Shown: positions 1 to 7,802, numbered from the stretch's first letter. The stretch: DNA of 9,289 nucleotides from Methyloceanibacter sp. (GCA_022865725.1 JALHTP010000460.1:1-9289); one strand, 5' to 3'. Numbers and translations: made by a program. The notes: generated by a model from the letters alone, not told the origin.

Positions 1-864
1 GCCGACAGCGAGCAGCAGCTGAAGGCTAGCGTCGCCGAGCTCAGGCTCTCGCGCCGCGAGCTCGAACAGCAGAAGCAGCAGCTCGTCGATCTCGCCGAGA
101 AATATGTGGTGGAAAAGAAGCGCGCCGAGGCCGCCAACCGCGCCAAGTCGGAGTTCCTCGCCAATATCAGCCACGAGCTGCGCACGCCGCTGAATGCCGT
201 GATCGGCTTCTCCGAGGTGATGCAGCAGGCTCTGTTCGGCCCGCTCGGCCATCCCAAATATCAGGAATATGCGCGCGACATCTACGCGAGCGGCGCTTAT
301 CTGCTCGAGGTAATCAACGACATCCTCGACATGTCCAAGATCGAGGCCGGCCGCATGTCGCTCGACGCCGGCAGCGTCGACCTAGCCGATATCCTCGCGG
401 ACAGCATGAAGGTGGTGAGCCAGGCCGCCGCCGAGCGCAACATCACCCTCGACCGCCATGGCCCGCAGCATTTGCTGCTCGAGGCCGACCGCCGCGCGCT
501 CAAGCAGGTGTTCCTCAACCTCCTCTCCAACGCCGTCAAGTTCACCCGCGACGGCGGCAGCGTGGACGTGCATCTGTCGCGCTCGCGCGGGCACGTGAAG
601 ATCGCCATCAAGGATACCGGCATCGGCATTCCCGAGGTCGACATCGCCAAGCTCGGCAAGCCCTTCGAGCAGGTCGAGAACCAGTTCTCCAAGAGCCATC
701 AGGGGAGCGGGCTCGGGCTCGCCATCTCCCGCGCGCTGATCGAGCTGCATGGCGGGTCCTTGCGGATCACGAGCCGCGAAGGTCAGGGCACCACGGTCAC
801 CTGCATGCTGCCGATGCGGTCGGCGATGGCCGAAGAGGTGCACAAGCTCGCCGCCTCCGCCTGA
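1..864 (+). CDS. pleC: PleC/DivJ-family sensor histidine kinase, C-terminal part (5' end outside window)
   Basis: The frame is open from base 1, so the GTG at 106 is internal and the true start lies upstream. The 287 visible residues begin with a charged, Gln/Glu-rich coiled-coil helix (about 1-48), typical of the linker between a PAS sensor and the catalytic core. The dimerisation/phosphoacceptor domain follows, with His58 in ISHELRTPLN; its HExxT pattern suggests phosphatase as well as kinase activity. The HATPase domain has the N box (LLSNAVKFT, Asn177), G1 (DTGIGIP, Asp205), an F box near FEQV and G2 (GSGLGLA, 235-240). There is no receiver domain. The segment FGPLG...KY.EY..DI..SG..LL..INDILDMSKIEAG after the His box is, as I recall, characteristic of the PleC/DivJ/PdhS kinases that act on DivK in alphaproteobacterial cell-cycle control. 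I recall pleC beside glnE in Sinorhizobium. The kinase-family call is certain; PleC rather than DivJ or PdhS is an inference from motif and synteny. Confidence 0.9.
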   Translation, partial: ADSEQQLKASVAELRLSRRELEQQKQQLVDLAEKYVVEKKRAEAANRAKSEFLANISHELRTPLNAVIGFSEVMQQALFGPLGHPKYQEYARDIYASGAYLLEVINDILDMSKIEAGRMSLDAGSVDLADILADSMKVVSQAAAERNITLDRHGPQHLLLEADRRALKQVFLNLLSNAVKFTRDGGSVDVHLSRSRGHVKIAIKDTGIGIPEVDIAKLGKPFEQVENQFSKSHQGSGLGLAISRALIELHGGSLRITSREGQGTTVTCMLPMRSAMAEEVHKLAASA

Positions 865-879
865 TTTTCCTGAAGCAAT

Positions 880-3807
880 TCACACGACGATACGGTCGAA
901 GGCCTCGTGCACCGCTTCGAGCGTATCTTTCAGCGTGGCTTCGAGCGTGGCGAAGTCGGGCATGTCGGAAGCCCGCGCCAGCAAATCCTTCAGCGCACGC
1001 GGCGCCTCTTCCGCCACGAAAGGCTTGTCGAGACAGAGCCTGAGCACCTGGGTCAGCGTGTGATAGAGCCGCGCCGCAGGCACCAGGATCTCGGCGTCGC
1101 CGGGGCTAAGCACCCCGGCCGCCGACAGCTTGGTCAGCGCCAGCTCGGTGTTCTGATCGAGAATTTCGGGGTGCTTCGCGGCGCTGACGATCGCAAGTAA
1201 CTGGGCGATGAATTCGAGATCAATCAGCCCGCCCCGCGCCTGCTTCAGGTCCCAGATGCCGGAGCTGCCTTTGTCGTCGGCGATCTTCGCCCGCATGGCC
1301 CTGACATCTTCCGCCACTGAGGCGCGATCGCGCGGGCGCGACAGCACCTCCCTGATCGTCTCGCTGATCTGCCGCCTGAGCGAGGCCGGGCCCGTGACGA
1401 CGCGCGCGCGGGCGAGCGCAAGATGCTCCCAGGTCCAGGCTGAGCTCCGCTGATAGGTGGTGAAGCTCGACAGCCTGGTCGCCACCGGGCCCTGACTGCC
1501 GGAGGGCCTAAGCCGCATGTCCACTTGGTAGAGCGAGCCCTCCGCGGTCTCCGCCGAGAGCGCCGCGATCAGGCGCTGGGTGAAGCGCGAGTAATATTGC
1601 GGTCCAGGCAGGCTGCGGGGGCCGTCGGAGTGGGCGCCCTCCCCCGCATAATCGTAGACGATGATCAGATCGAGATCCGAGCCCGCCGTCATCTCGCGCC
1701 CGCCGAGCTTGCCCATGGCAATCACCGCGGCCTGCCCGCCCGGCATGCGGCCATGGGTGCGCACAAGCTCGGCCTCGACCTGCTCGGCAAGCGCCTCGAT
1801 CAACGTCTCGGCAAGACCGGCGTAAGCGGCTCCCGCCTGCCGCGCCGAGAGCGTGCCCGAGATCACCCTGACGCCGACGAGGAAGGCCTGCTCGCGGCCG
1901 ATGATGCGGGCACGGTCGAGCGCGTCCTGATAGTCGCTTGCCTCGGCGAGCGCCGCCGCGACCAGCTCTTTCAGCTTGGCGGGGGTCGGCACCGCGCCGA
2001 AGAAGCCTGGATCGAGCACGGCATCGAGCAGCCGCGGTCTCCGGCCGATGATGCGGGCGAGCCTGGGCGCCGTCCCCATGATGTCGGCGATCAGCCGCAA
2101 GAGGCTCGGATTGGCGGCAAGCAGCGAGAACAGCTGCACGCCCGCCGGCATCTCGGCGATCACCCTGTCGAAGGTGGCGAGCGCGAGATCGGGCTCGGCG
2201 GTGCGGCCGAAGGCATCGAGCAGCGAGGGAAGGAACTCGGTCAGCCGCTCCCGCGCCCGCGCGCTTCGCGTTGCCACATAGCGGCCGGACTGCCAGGCGC
2301 GGATAGCGGCGATCGCGGCTTGAGGATTGCCGAAGCCAAGCCGCTCCAGGGCGGCAAGTGCGGCAGGATCGGCTTCATCGGCCGCCACGACAATTCTTGG
2401 CGCGGATGCGGGCGGCTCGGGCAGCTTCTCGAACAGGGCGCCGTAATGGGCTTCGACGCGCTTGAACTTCGCCAGCAGCGCGTCGCCGAATGCATTCGTA
2501 TCGGCAAAGCCCGAAAGCCTCGCCACGCGGTCGAGCTCCTCCTGCTCGGCCGGAATGATATGCGTCTGCTGGTCGCCTACCATTTGCAGCCGGTTCTCGA
2601 TGCGGCGCAGGAAAAGATAGGCGGCCGTGAGATCGCTCGCAGCCTCCTCCGCGATCCAGCCCCCCGCGGCCAGCCGCTTAAGCGTCTCGATGGTGCCGCG
2701 GGTTCTGAGTTCCGGGTGACGGCCTCCGGCGATGAGCTGCTGGGTTTGGGCGAAGAACTCGATGTCGCGAATGCCTCCGCGGCCGAGCTTGATATCGTGC
2801 CCCTCGACCGCGATGGCGCCGTGGCCTTTGAATTCATGCACGCGCCGCTTCATGGCGTGGATGTCGGCGACCGCCGCGAAGTCGAGATATTTGCGCCAGA
2901 CGAAGGGAGCGAGCTGGCCCAGGAACTCCTCGCCGGCCTCGATATCGCCGGCGGCGATCCGCGCCTTGATCAGGGCGGCGCGCTCCCAGTTCTGCCCGAA
3001 GCCTTCGTAATAGATGAGGCCGGCGTCGGTCGAGAGCGCGATCTGGGTCGCGCCCGGATCGGGCCTGAGCCTGAGATCGGTGCGGAACACATAGCCGTCG
3101 GCCGTATGCTCTTGCAGGAGCCGCACCAGTTCGCGGGTCAGCCGCACGAAGAAAGTCGACGGCTCGATCTCGGGCTTAAGCCCCGCGCGATCGGCGTCGT
3201 AAAAGACGATGATGTCGATGTCGCTCGAATAATTCAGCTCGAACGCGCCGAGCTTGCCCATGGCGATGATGAAATAGCCGGGCGCGGGCGAGAGCACATC
3301 TGTTTGCGGCGCGATCTGGCCGGCTTCGCGCGCCTTGCGGAACAGAAACGCCGTCGCCTGCTCGAGCGCCGCATCGGCGGCGGCGCTCATGGCGTCAAGC
3401 GTCGCTTCGGTCGGCCAGACCCCGCCAAGATCGGCGAGACCCGTAAGCAGAGCCATGCGGCGCTTGAAGTGGCGCAACAGCGCCATGGCCTCCTTCGCGC
3501 CAGGCGCCTCAGCGACCGCGGCGGCGAGCGCTGCCCGCGCCTCTGTCAGATGCGCGTCAGGATCGCGCAACAGGCATTCGGCGAGAGTTGCCGGGTCCCT
3601 GAGCGTAAGCGAGGTGAGATAGGGGGAGCAGGAGAAGATCGCCGTAAGCAGCTCGCGGAGCTTTGGCGCCTCGCCGAGGAGCTTCCTGGCAGCAGCAAGA
3701 TCGGGAGCCTCGCCGAGAGACTTGGTGAGGCTTTCCAGCGCATCGTCGCCCCGCGCCGCGTCGTAGACGCGCGGGCACTCGGTGATGCGCTCGAAGAACG
3801 CCGTCAC
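880..3807 (-). CDS. glnE: Bifunctional glutamine synthetase adenylyltransferase / adenylyl-removing enzyme
   Basis: GlnE attaches AMP to, or removes it from, a tyrosine of glutamine synthetase, switching its activity with nitrogen status; in the family PII proteins and glutamine control the direction. The 975 residues are close to the roughly 950 of E. coli GlnE. The two characteristic nucleotidyltransferase halves are both intact. The N-terminal adenylyl-removing half has AMGKLGAFELNYSSDIDI (Asp196, Asp198), RTDLRLRP (Asp244) and GRGGIRDIEFFAQ (342-354). The C-terminal adenylyltransferase half has AMGKLGGREMTAGSDLDL (Asp711, Asp713), QVDMRLRPSG (Asp763) and ARGGLIDLEFIAQ (857-869). The start is a GTG whose bases overlap the stop of the upstream kinase gene (GTGA). 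Only a weak AGG five bases upstream could serve as ribosome binding site, so translation is probably coupled to the kinase gene. The 3' end converges on the PleC-like gene with 15 bases between stop codons. All catalytic motifs are present and the call is very secure. Confidence 0.98.
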   Translation of the reverse strand: MTAFFERITECPRVYDAARGDDALESLTKSLGEAPDLAAARKLLGEAPKLRELLTAIFSCSPYLTSLTLRDPATLAECLLRDPDAHLTEARAALAAAVAEAPGAKEAMALLRHFKRRMALLTGLADLGGVWPTEATLDAMSAAADAALEQATAFLFRKAREAGQIAPQTDVLSPAPGYFIIAMGKLGAFELNYSSDIDIIVFYDADRAGLKPEIEPSTFFVRLTRELVRLLQEHTADGYVFRTDLRLRPDPGATQIALSTDAGLIYYEGFGQNWERAALIKARIAAGDIEAGEEFLGQLAPFVWRKYLDFAAVADIHAMKRRVHEFKGHGAIAVEGHDIKLGRGGIRDIEFFAQTQQLIAGGRHPELRTRGTIETLKRLAAGGWIAEEAASDLTAAYLFLRRIENRLQMVGDQQTHIIPAEQEELDRVARLSGFADTNAFGDALLAKFKRVEAHYGALFEKLPEPPASAPRIVVAADEADPAALAALERLGFGNPQAAIAAIRAWQSGRYVATRSARARERLTEFLPSLLDAFGRTAEPDLALATFDRVIAEMPAGVQLFSLLAANPSLLRLIADIMGTAPRLARIIGRRPRLLDAVLDPGFFGAVPTPAKLKELVAAALAEASDYQDALDRARIIGREQAFLVGVRVISGTLSARQAGAAYAGLAETLIEALAEQVEAELVRTHGRMPGGQAAVIAMGKLGGREMTAGSDLDLIIVYDYAGEGAHSDGPRSLPGPQYYSRFTQRLIAALSAETAEGSLYQVDMRLRPSGSQGPVATRLSSFTTYQRSSAWTWEHLALARARVVTGPASLRRQISETIREVLSRPRDRASVAEDVRAMRAKIADDKGSSGIWDLKQARGGLIDLEFIAQLLAIVSAAKHPEILDQNTELALTKLSAAGVLSPGDAEILVPAARLYHTLTQVLRLCLDKPFVAEEAPRALKDLLARASDMPDFATLEATLKDTLEAVHEAFDRIVV

Positions 3808-5264
3808 GCCGGCCTGATCTCTGCTCCTAAGGACGCTTGGTGCGGCGCCCCGTTGACAAGCGCCTCGCCGTCCATCGGCAAGGCGAGAATGACCCTGAGC
3901 CCGGGCTCGTTGTCCTCGAGTCTCAGACTGCCACCATGCAACCGCGCCACGGCCGCGACAAGACTCAAACCTAGTCCGCTGCCTGGCTCGGACCGGCTCG
4001 CTTCCAGCCGGACGAAGCGGTCGAGCACCCGCTCGCGGTCGGAAACCGGCACGCCGGGCCCCCGATCGGTCACCATGATCTCGGCGATCGATCCCTTGGC
4101 CTTGGCGCTCACCTCCACCTCGGGCTTCACGCCGCTGCCGCGCTCCGCCGCCTCGGCCGTCCCATATTTGATCGCATTGTCGATAAGATTGGCGATGGCC
4201 TGGCCGAGCAACTGGCGGTCGGCGCGGATGAAGATCGGGACTTCAGCCTCGGCCTTCAGCTCGATCCCGCGTTCCTCAGCGACCGGCTCGTAAAGCTCGG
4301 CCACGTCGCGCAACAGGGCCGACACATCGAGCGTCTCGCGGTTCTCGCCGCCGGCGCCGGCCTCGAGCCGCGCAATCGAGAGCAGCGCATTGAACGTCTT
4401 GATCAGCCCGTCGGCCTCCTCGATGGTCCGCTCCAGCGCCTCGCGATAGACCGGCTCACCGTAAGGCTCGCGTAACGCCGCCTCGACGCGATTGCGCAGG
4501 CGGCTGAGGGGCGTCTTCAGGTCGTGAGCGATATTGTCCGAGACCTCACGCATGCCCGCCATCAGCTGCTCGATGCGCGCGAGCATGAGATTGAGGCTCT
4601 CCGAGAGCCGGTCCAGCTCATCGCCCGAACCATTGACCGGCAGGCGCCCCGTGAGATCGCCCCCCATGATGGTACGCGTGGTGGCGGATACGGCATCGAT
4701 ACGGGCCAGCAGCTTTCGGCTCACCCAATAGCCGCCGCCGATGCCGAACACGGCCATGACGCCCAGCCCCCACAGCATTGCCGAGCGCACCATGCGGGCA
4801 AGCTCGCGGCGGTCCTCGATGTCACGGCCGACGATCAGCCGGTACCCGCTCGGCAAGCGGAACACATTGGCGAAGGCAAGCCGGTTCTCGACGCCCCCCG
4901 CCGCCGGGCGCCGATAGACGAATTCGACGGGCCCCAGGCTATTCCACAGATCGGGCGACACGGCGCTGAGATTGCCGGCGAGCCTTCGGCCTTCGCTGTC
5001 GGCCACGAGATACAGGCTGTTGCCGGGGGTCCCGCTGCGCTCGGCCACGGTGCGGACGAGTTGTTGCAGCCCCCCCGCCCGATATTGCTCGGCGAGCCCT
5101 TTGAGCTCGGCGTCGATCGTCTGGTTGAGCTGCCGCGAGAGCAGAACCGTGGTGTTCCAATAGATATAGGCGATGGCGACGATGGCCGCCGCGCTGAACA
5201 GCGCAAGATAGGTAAGCGATAAACGGAAGGTGGTGGTCCGGAAAAGCTTAGTGAGCGCTGTCAC
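3804..5264 (-). CDS. Membrane sensor histidine kinase of an OmpR-type two-component system
   Basis: This is a classical transmembrane histidine kinase of 486 residues. A first membrane helix (about 15-36, ending in IAYIYW) precedes a periplasmic sensor region (about 37-160), a second helix (about 161-180) and a HAMP linker (about 181-234). The phosphoacceptor domain has His247 in SDNIAHDLKTPLSRLRNRVE, with an HDxxT pattern that suggests phosphatase activity too. The ATPase domain carries NLIDNAIKYG (N box), VTDRGPGVP (G1) and SEPGSGLGLSLV (G2). I chose the GTG at 5264, which overlaps the 3' end of the response-regulator gene by 17 bases. The frame stays open to an ATG at 5363, but those extra 33 residues are a shifted reading of the regulator's DNA-binding domain. 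No good ribosome binding site precedes the GTG, which fits coupling to the regulator gene. The signal is unknown. Its place after degP suggests an envelope cue, which is inference. Confidence 0.93.
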   Translation of the reverse strand: MTALTKLFRTTTFRLSLTYLALFSAAAIVAIAYIYWNTTVLLSRQLNQTIDAELKGLAEQYRAGGLQQLVRTVAERSGTPGNSLYLVADSEGRRLAGNLSAVSPDLWNSLGPVEFVYRRPAAGGVENRLAFANVFRLPSGYRLIVGRDIEDRRELARMVRSAMLWGLGVMAVFGIGGGYWVSRKLLARIDAVSATTRTIMGGDLTGRLPVNGSGDELDRLSESLNLMLARIEQLMAGMREVSDNIAHDLKTPLSRLRNRVEAALREPYGEPVYREALERTIEEADGLIKTFNALLSIARLEAGAGGENRETLDVSALLRDVAELYEPVAEERGIELKAEAEVPIFIRADRQLLGQAIANLIDNAIKYGTAEAAERGSGVKPEVEVSAKAKGSIAEIMVTDRGPGVPVSDRERVLDRFVRLEASRSEPGSGLGLSLVAAVARLHGGSLRLEDNEPGLRVILALPMDGEALVNGAPHQASLGAEIRPA

Positions 5265-5928
5265 GGATGGTGTAGCCGGCGCCGCGGACCGTGTGCAGGA
5301 GGGGGTTCCCAAAGTTTTTGTCGATCTTGGACCGAAGCCTGGAAATGTGGACGTCGATGACATTGGTCTGCGGGTCGAAATGATAATCCCATACGCTCTC
5401 GAGCAACATGGTGCGCGTCACCACCTGACCGGCATGCTTCATCAGATATTCGAGCAGGCGAAACTCGCGCGGCTGCAACATAATGGCTTCGCCCGCGCGC
5501 GTCACCTTGTGTGACAGGCGGTCGAGCACGAGGTCGCCCACCACGAAACGCGTGCTGCCCTCCTCGGGAGAGGTGCGCCGCGCCAGCGCCTCGATGCGGG
5601 CGAGCAGCTCGCTGAAGGCGTAGGGCTTGGTGAGATAATCGTCGCCGCCGGCGCGCAAGCCCTTGACCCGATCGTCGACCTCGCCAAGCGCGCTCAGGAT
5701 CAGCGCCGGCGTCCGGTTGTCCTCGGTGCGCAGCGCCTGGATCACCGCAAGCCCGTCGCATTTCGGCAGCATGCGGTCGACGATGAGCACGTCATAGGCG
5801 TTGGCGCGTGCAAGATCGAGCCCGGTCTGACCGTCGCCGGCATATTCGGCGACATGGCCCGACTCTTTCAGCGCCCGCTTGAGGAAGGTTGCAGTCTCCT
5901 GATCGTCCTCGATGACCAGCACACGCAT
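5248..5928 (-). CDS. OmpR/PhoB-family response regulator
   Basis: The protein has 226 residues, a normal length for the family. The N-terminal receiver domain (about 1-115) starts with MRVLVIEDD (acidic pocket Glu7, Asp8, Asp9). It has the phosphoacceptor Asp51 in LIVDRMLP, a conserved Ser79 and the invariant Lys101 in YLTKPY. The C-terminal winged-helix DNA-binding domain (about 128-223) shows the usual LQPREFRLLEYLM, DVHISRLRSKID and VRGAGYTIRD segments. It is the cognate partner of the downstream histidine kinase, which its 3' end overlaps by 17 bases. A GGAG lies ten bases before the chosen ATG. An in-frame ATG at 5976 would add 16 low-complexity residues and has an AGGA eleven bases upstream, so that start cannot be excluded. 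I prefer 5928 because the receiver fold begins there. Its target genes are not visible from the sequence; degP, glnE and its own operon are candidates by proximity only. Confidence 0.94.
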   Translation of the reverse strand: MRVLVIEDDQETATFLKRALKESGHVAEYAGDGQTGLDLARANAYDVLIVDRMLPKCDGLAVIQALRTEDNRTPALILSALGEVDDRVKGLRAGGDDYLTKPYAFSELLARIEALARRTSPEEGSTRFVVGDLVLDRLSHKVTRAGEAIMLQPREFRLLEYLMKHAGQVVTRTMLLESVWDYHFDPQTNVIDVHISRLRSKIDKNFGNPLLHTVRGAGYTIRDSAH

Positions 5929-6004
5929 GGTTGGGGATCTCCGGGACGACGCTGCTTCAGATTGAGATAAGGACATGGATCGGCGAGTCCTGACGGTGGA
6001 GGGT

Positions 6005-6036
6005 GGGCGGCGCGGTGGGGGGAAACCGCGCCGCCC
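6005..6036 (-). terminator. Perfect 12-bp hairpin downstream of degP, without a U-tract
   Basis: Bases 6005-6016 are exactly complementary to 6025-6036, with an 8-base loop. After a T-T mismatch two further G-C pairs (6002-6003 with 6038-6039) can extend the stem. The hairpin begins 18 bases after the degP stop codon and lies before the response-regulator start. In the transcribed direction the bases after the stem are CACCCTCC, with no run of T, so it is not a standard intrinsic terminator. It may be a Rho-assisted or partial terminator, or a 3'-end stabiliser that sets different levels of degP and the downstream genes. The structure is seen directly; its role is inferred. Confidence 0.5.
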
Positions 6037-6054
6037 TCCGGCTAGAAGGCGTCT

Positions 6055-7608
6055 TTAAGCCTTCTTCAGGGAAAGCGCCACGAAGCGCGTCTGATCGCCG
6101 GTTTTAACCTGCATGAGCACCTTGATCGTGTCCTTCTCCGTCTTGGCGCCGGCGATGGCCTTCTTCACGCCAGCGGCGACATCGGATGGATCGGACACGT
6201 TGACGCCGGCCACCTGGAGGATGACGTCGCCGGGCTTCAAGCCCTTGTCGGCGGCATCGCTCGCGGGGTCGACCTCGGTGATCACTACGCCTTCGTCACC
6301 GGCGCCAGGGAACTTGGCGGCCGGAGCCAGAGACAAGCCGAGATCCTTCATTTGCTCGCCCGTGCTGGGCTTTTCGGGTTCGAGCGCGGCCATCTTGCTG
6401 TTGTTCGGAAAGGTGCCCAGCTTCATGGTGACGTCGCGCTTCTCGCCGTAGCGGACGATCGCGAGCTTCACGTCCGTGTCCGGATGCAGCTCGGCGATCT
6501 TGCGGGCGAGGTCGCGCGAGTCGTCGATCTTCTCGCCGTTCACCTCGACGATCACGTCGCCGGCCTTGAGGTCCTGCTTGGCCGCAGGTCCGTCCTCGGT
6601 CACCTTGGTGATCATGGCGCCTTTGGCTTCCGCCAATCCGATCGAGTCGGCGATGTCGTCGCTCACATTCTGGATGACGACGCCGAGCCAGCCGCGATCC
6701 ACGCTGCCGTGGCTTTGGAGCTCGGTGACCACCTCCTTGAGGAGGGCCGCCGGAACCGCGAAGGCGATGCCGACATTGCCGCCGCTGGGCGAGAAAATGG
6801 CCGTGTTCATGCCGACCACCTTGCCGTCGAGGTCGAAGCTCGGCCCGCCCGAATTGCCGCGGTTTACCGCCGCGTCGATCTGCAGATAGTCGTAGGGGCC
6901 CGAGCCGATATCGCGGTTATGCGCCGAGATGATGCCGGCCGTCACCGTCCCGCCGAGACCGAACGGGTTGCCGACAGCGAGAACCCAGTCGCCGACGCGC
7001 GGATCCTTGCCTGAGAACTCGACGAAGGGAAACGTCTTGCCCTCGGCATTGACCTTGATCAGCGCCACATCGGTGCGCGGGTCGGCGCCGACGAGCTTGG
7101 CGGGGAATTTGTCGCCGTTCTCGAGCGTCACCGTGATGTCGTCGGCATCCTCGACCACGTGGTTGTTGGTCACGACCAAACCGTCGGCCGAGATGAAGAA
7201 GCCGGAGCCTTGCGCCAAGCTCGGGGTCGGCTTGGTCGGCGCGTTCGGCATGCCTTTGCGGAACTGCTTGAAGAAGTCGTAGAGCGGGTTGTCCTCTGGG
7301 AGGTCGGGCATACCCGGAATCTGCTGGTCGTTCTCGGCGACCTTGGCGTCGCCTTTGACGTTGATGCTCACCACGGCCGGACTTACCTTCGCCACAAGAT
7401 CGGCGAAGCTCAGCGGCGCGCGGCCATAAGGCGTTTCGATGGTCGGCTGGGTGGCCGTCTCGGCGGCGGCGAAGGGCACGCTGTTGCCGAGCGTCAGCCC
7501 CAATGCGCCCGTGGCGATCAGCGCGGCAGCGGCGAGGAGCGCGGGCTTGCGGGACAGTTTCCGCGAGCTTTGGCTCTCATTCGCAGCAGAGCTCTGGTCA
7601 AGTTTCAT
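6055..7608 (-). CDS. degP: Periplasmic Do/HtrA-family serine protease (DegP/MucD type)
   Basis: DegP-type proteases degrade or refold damaged proteins in the periplasm. The 517 residues start with a long polar N-region and a hydrophobic stretch (about 22-40), consistent with a Sec signal peptide cleaved near AAA|ETA (about 49). It could instead stay as an anchor. The trypsin-like domain (about 65-300) has a complete catalytic triad: His150 in VVTNNHVVED, Asp180 in DPRTDVALIKV and Ser253 in NRGNSGGPS. Two PDZ domains follow (about 305-398 and 418-510), as in DegP, DegQ and MucD; DegS has only one. The loop before the histidine (about 85-132) is moderate in length and rich in Pro and Asp. The ATG at 7608 was chosen because AGGAGAGAGGTG sits seven bases upstream. 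An in-frame ATG at 7656 has no ribosome binding site and would place this one inside the coding region. The gene lies between the ccm genes and a two-component system. Confidence 0.96.
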   Translation of the reverse strand: MKLDQSSAANESQSSRKLSRKPALLAAAALIATGALGLTLGNSVPFAAAETATQPTIETPYGRAPLSFADLVAKVSPAVVSINVKGDAKVAENDQQIPGMPDLPEDNPLYDFFKQFRKGMPNAPTKPTPSLAQGSGFFISADGLVVTNNHVVEDADDITVTLENGDKFPAKLVGADPRTDVALIKVNAEGKTFPFVEFSGKDPRVGDWVLAVGNPFGLGGTVTAGIISAHNRDIGSGPYDYLQIDAAVNRGNSGGPSFDLDGKVVGMNTAIFSPSGGNVGIAFAVPAALLKEVVTELQSHGSVDRGWLGVVIQNVSDDIADSIGLAEAKGAMITKVTEDGPAAKQDLKAGDVIVEVNGEKIDDSRDLARKIAELHPDTDVKLAIVRYGEKRDVTMKLGTFPNNSKMAALEPEKPSTGEQMKDLGLSLAPAAKFPGAGDEGVVITEVDPASDAADKGLKPGDVILQVAGVNVSDPSDVAAGVKKAIAGAKTEKDTIKVLMQVKTGDQTRFVALSLKKA

Positions 7609-7613
7609 GAAGT

Positions 7614-7625
7614 CACCTCTCTCCT
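7614..7625 (-). promoter_or_regulatory. Strong ribosome binding site fixing the degP start
   Basis: Read on the minus strand the bases are AGGAGAGAGGTG, ending five bases before the degP ATG at 7608, with its GAGG core seven bases from it. This is the best Shine-Dalgarno sequence in the window. It rules out the longer in-frame start at 7656, for which no such site exists. Confidence 0.8.
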
Positions 7626-7690
7626 GGAAAAAACTGCCCGAAAGATAGCCTTGCATCGACGAAGGAGCGAGGCATCTGAGGGCAACATAT

Positions 7691-7773
7691 AAGCCCTCGC
7701 CGATTACGCCGCTGTTTCGGCGGCATTAAATTTCAGTAAGGTTCTTGGGGAAAACCGCCCGCGGCGAGGGCTT
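7691..7773 (-). repeat. 12-base inverted repeat with a nested hairpin in the ccmH-degP gap
   Basis: AAGCCCTCGCCG at 7691-7702 is the exact reverse complement of CGGCGAGGGCTT at 7762-7773. Between the arms lies a small hairpin, read either as GCCGC/GCGGC (7708-7712 with 7720-7724) or as CGCCG/CGGCG (7707-7711 with 7718-7722). The rest of the spacer is unusually AT-rich for this window (CATTAAATTTCAGTAAGG, 7723-7740). A transcript crossing from ccmH into degP could fold the two arms together. The repeat is seen directly; any role as terminator, leader structure or operator is inference. Confidence 0.6.
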
Positions 7774-7780
7774 TTCGCCC
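7751..7780 (-). terminator. Weak candidate terminator after ccmH
   Basis: On the minus strand a short GCCC/GGGC stem (7768-7771 with 7757-7760, seven-base loop) is followed by GGTTTT. It overlaps an alternative GGGC-GAAAA-GCCC hairpin (7780-7768). The stems are only four base pairs and the T-run is four, so this could at most be a weak stop for the ccm transcript about 25-50 bases past the ccmH stop codon. Confidence 0.3.
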
Positions 7781-7802
7781 CGCTGGTCCAAAAGTTGGAG
7801 CC

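Larger units (their letters stand above)
7609..7802 (-). promoter_or_regulatory. Intergenic region presumed to hold the degP promoter
   Basis: This is the longest gap on the minus strand and contains an AT-rich stretch, so it is the likely promoter region for degP and perhaps the genes after it. TTATAT (read on the minus strand around 7687-7692) could be a -10 element, but no convincing TTGACA-like -35 lies 16-18 bases upstream. I also saw no clear match to the RpoH or EcfG consensus patterns I know for alphaproteobacteria. No small open frame with a ribosome binding site was found here. Confidence 0.35.

Noticed and set aside
865..879. A possible bidirectional terminator between the convergent pleC-like and glnE genes.
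   Set aside because: The 15-base gap and its surroundings show no clear stem followed by a T-run on either strand.
1525..4293. A 922-codon open frame on the plus strand, antisense to glnE and part of the kinase gene.
   Set aside because: Within glnE it shares codon boundaries with the sense gene, so its stops would need sense TTA, CTA or TCA codons, which are rare at this GC content. The translation is Arg/Gly/Glu-rich with no recognisable fold, while the sense frames encode complete conserved proteins.
5265..5363. A 33-residue N-terminal extension of the histidine kinase starting at the ATG at 5363.
   Set aside because: It is a shifted reading of the conserved winged-helix end of the response regulator. 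It would give a 116-base overlap, whereas the GTG at 5264 starts directly before the membrane helix.
6352..7014. A 220-residue plus-strand frame inside degP, with others nearby.
   Set aside because: It is antisense to a complete protease domain with all catalytic residues, and no independent start signals or recognisable domains support it.
7609..7656. A 16-residue extension of DegP from the ATG at 7656.
   Set aside because: It has no ribosome binding site and contains the strong site that serves the ATG at 7608. It would also put extra polar residues before the signal peptide.
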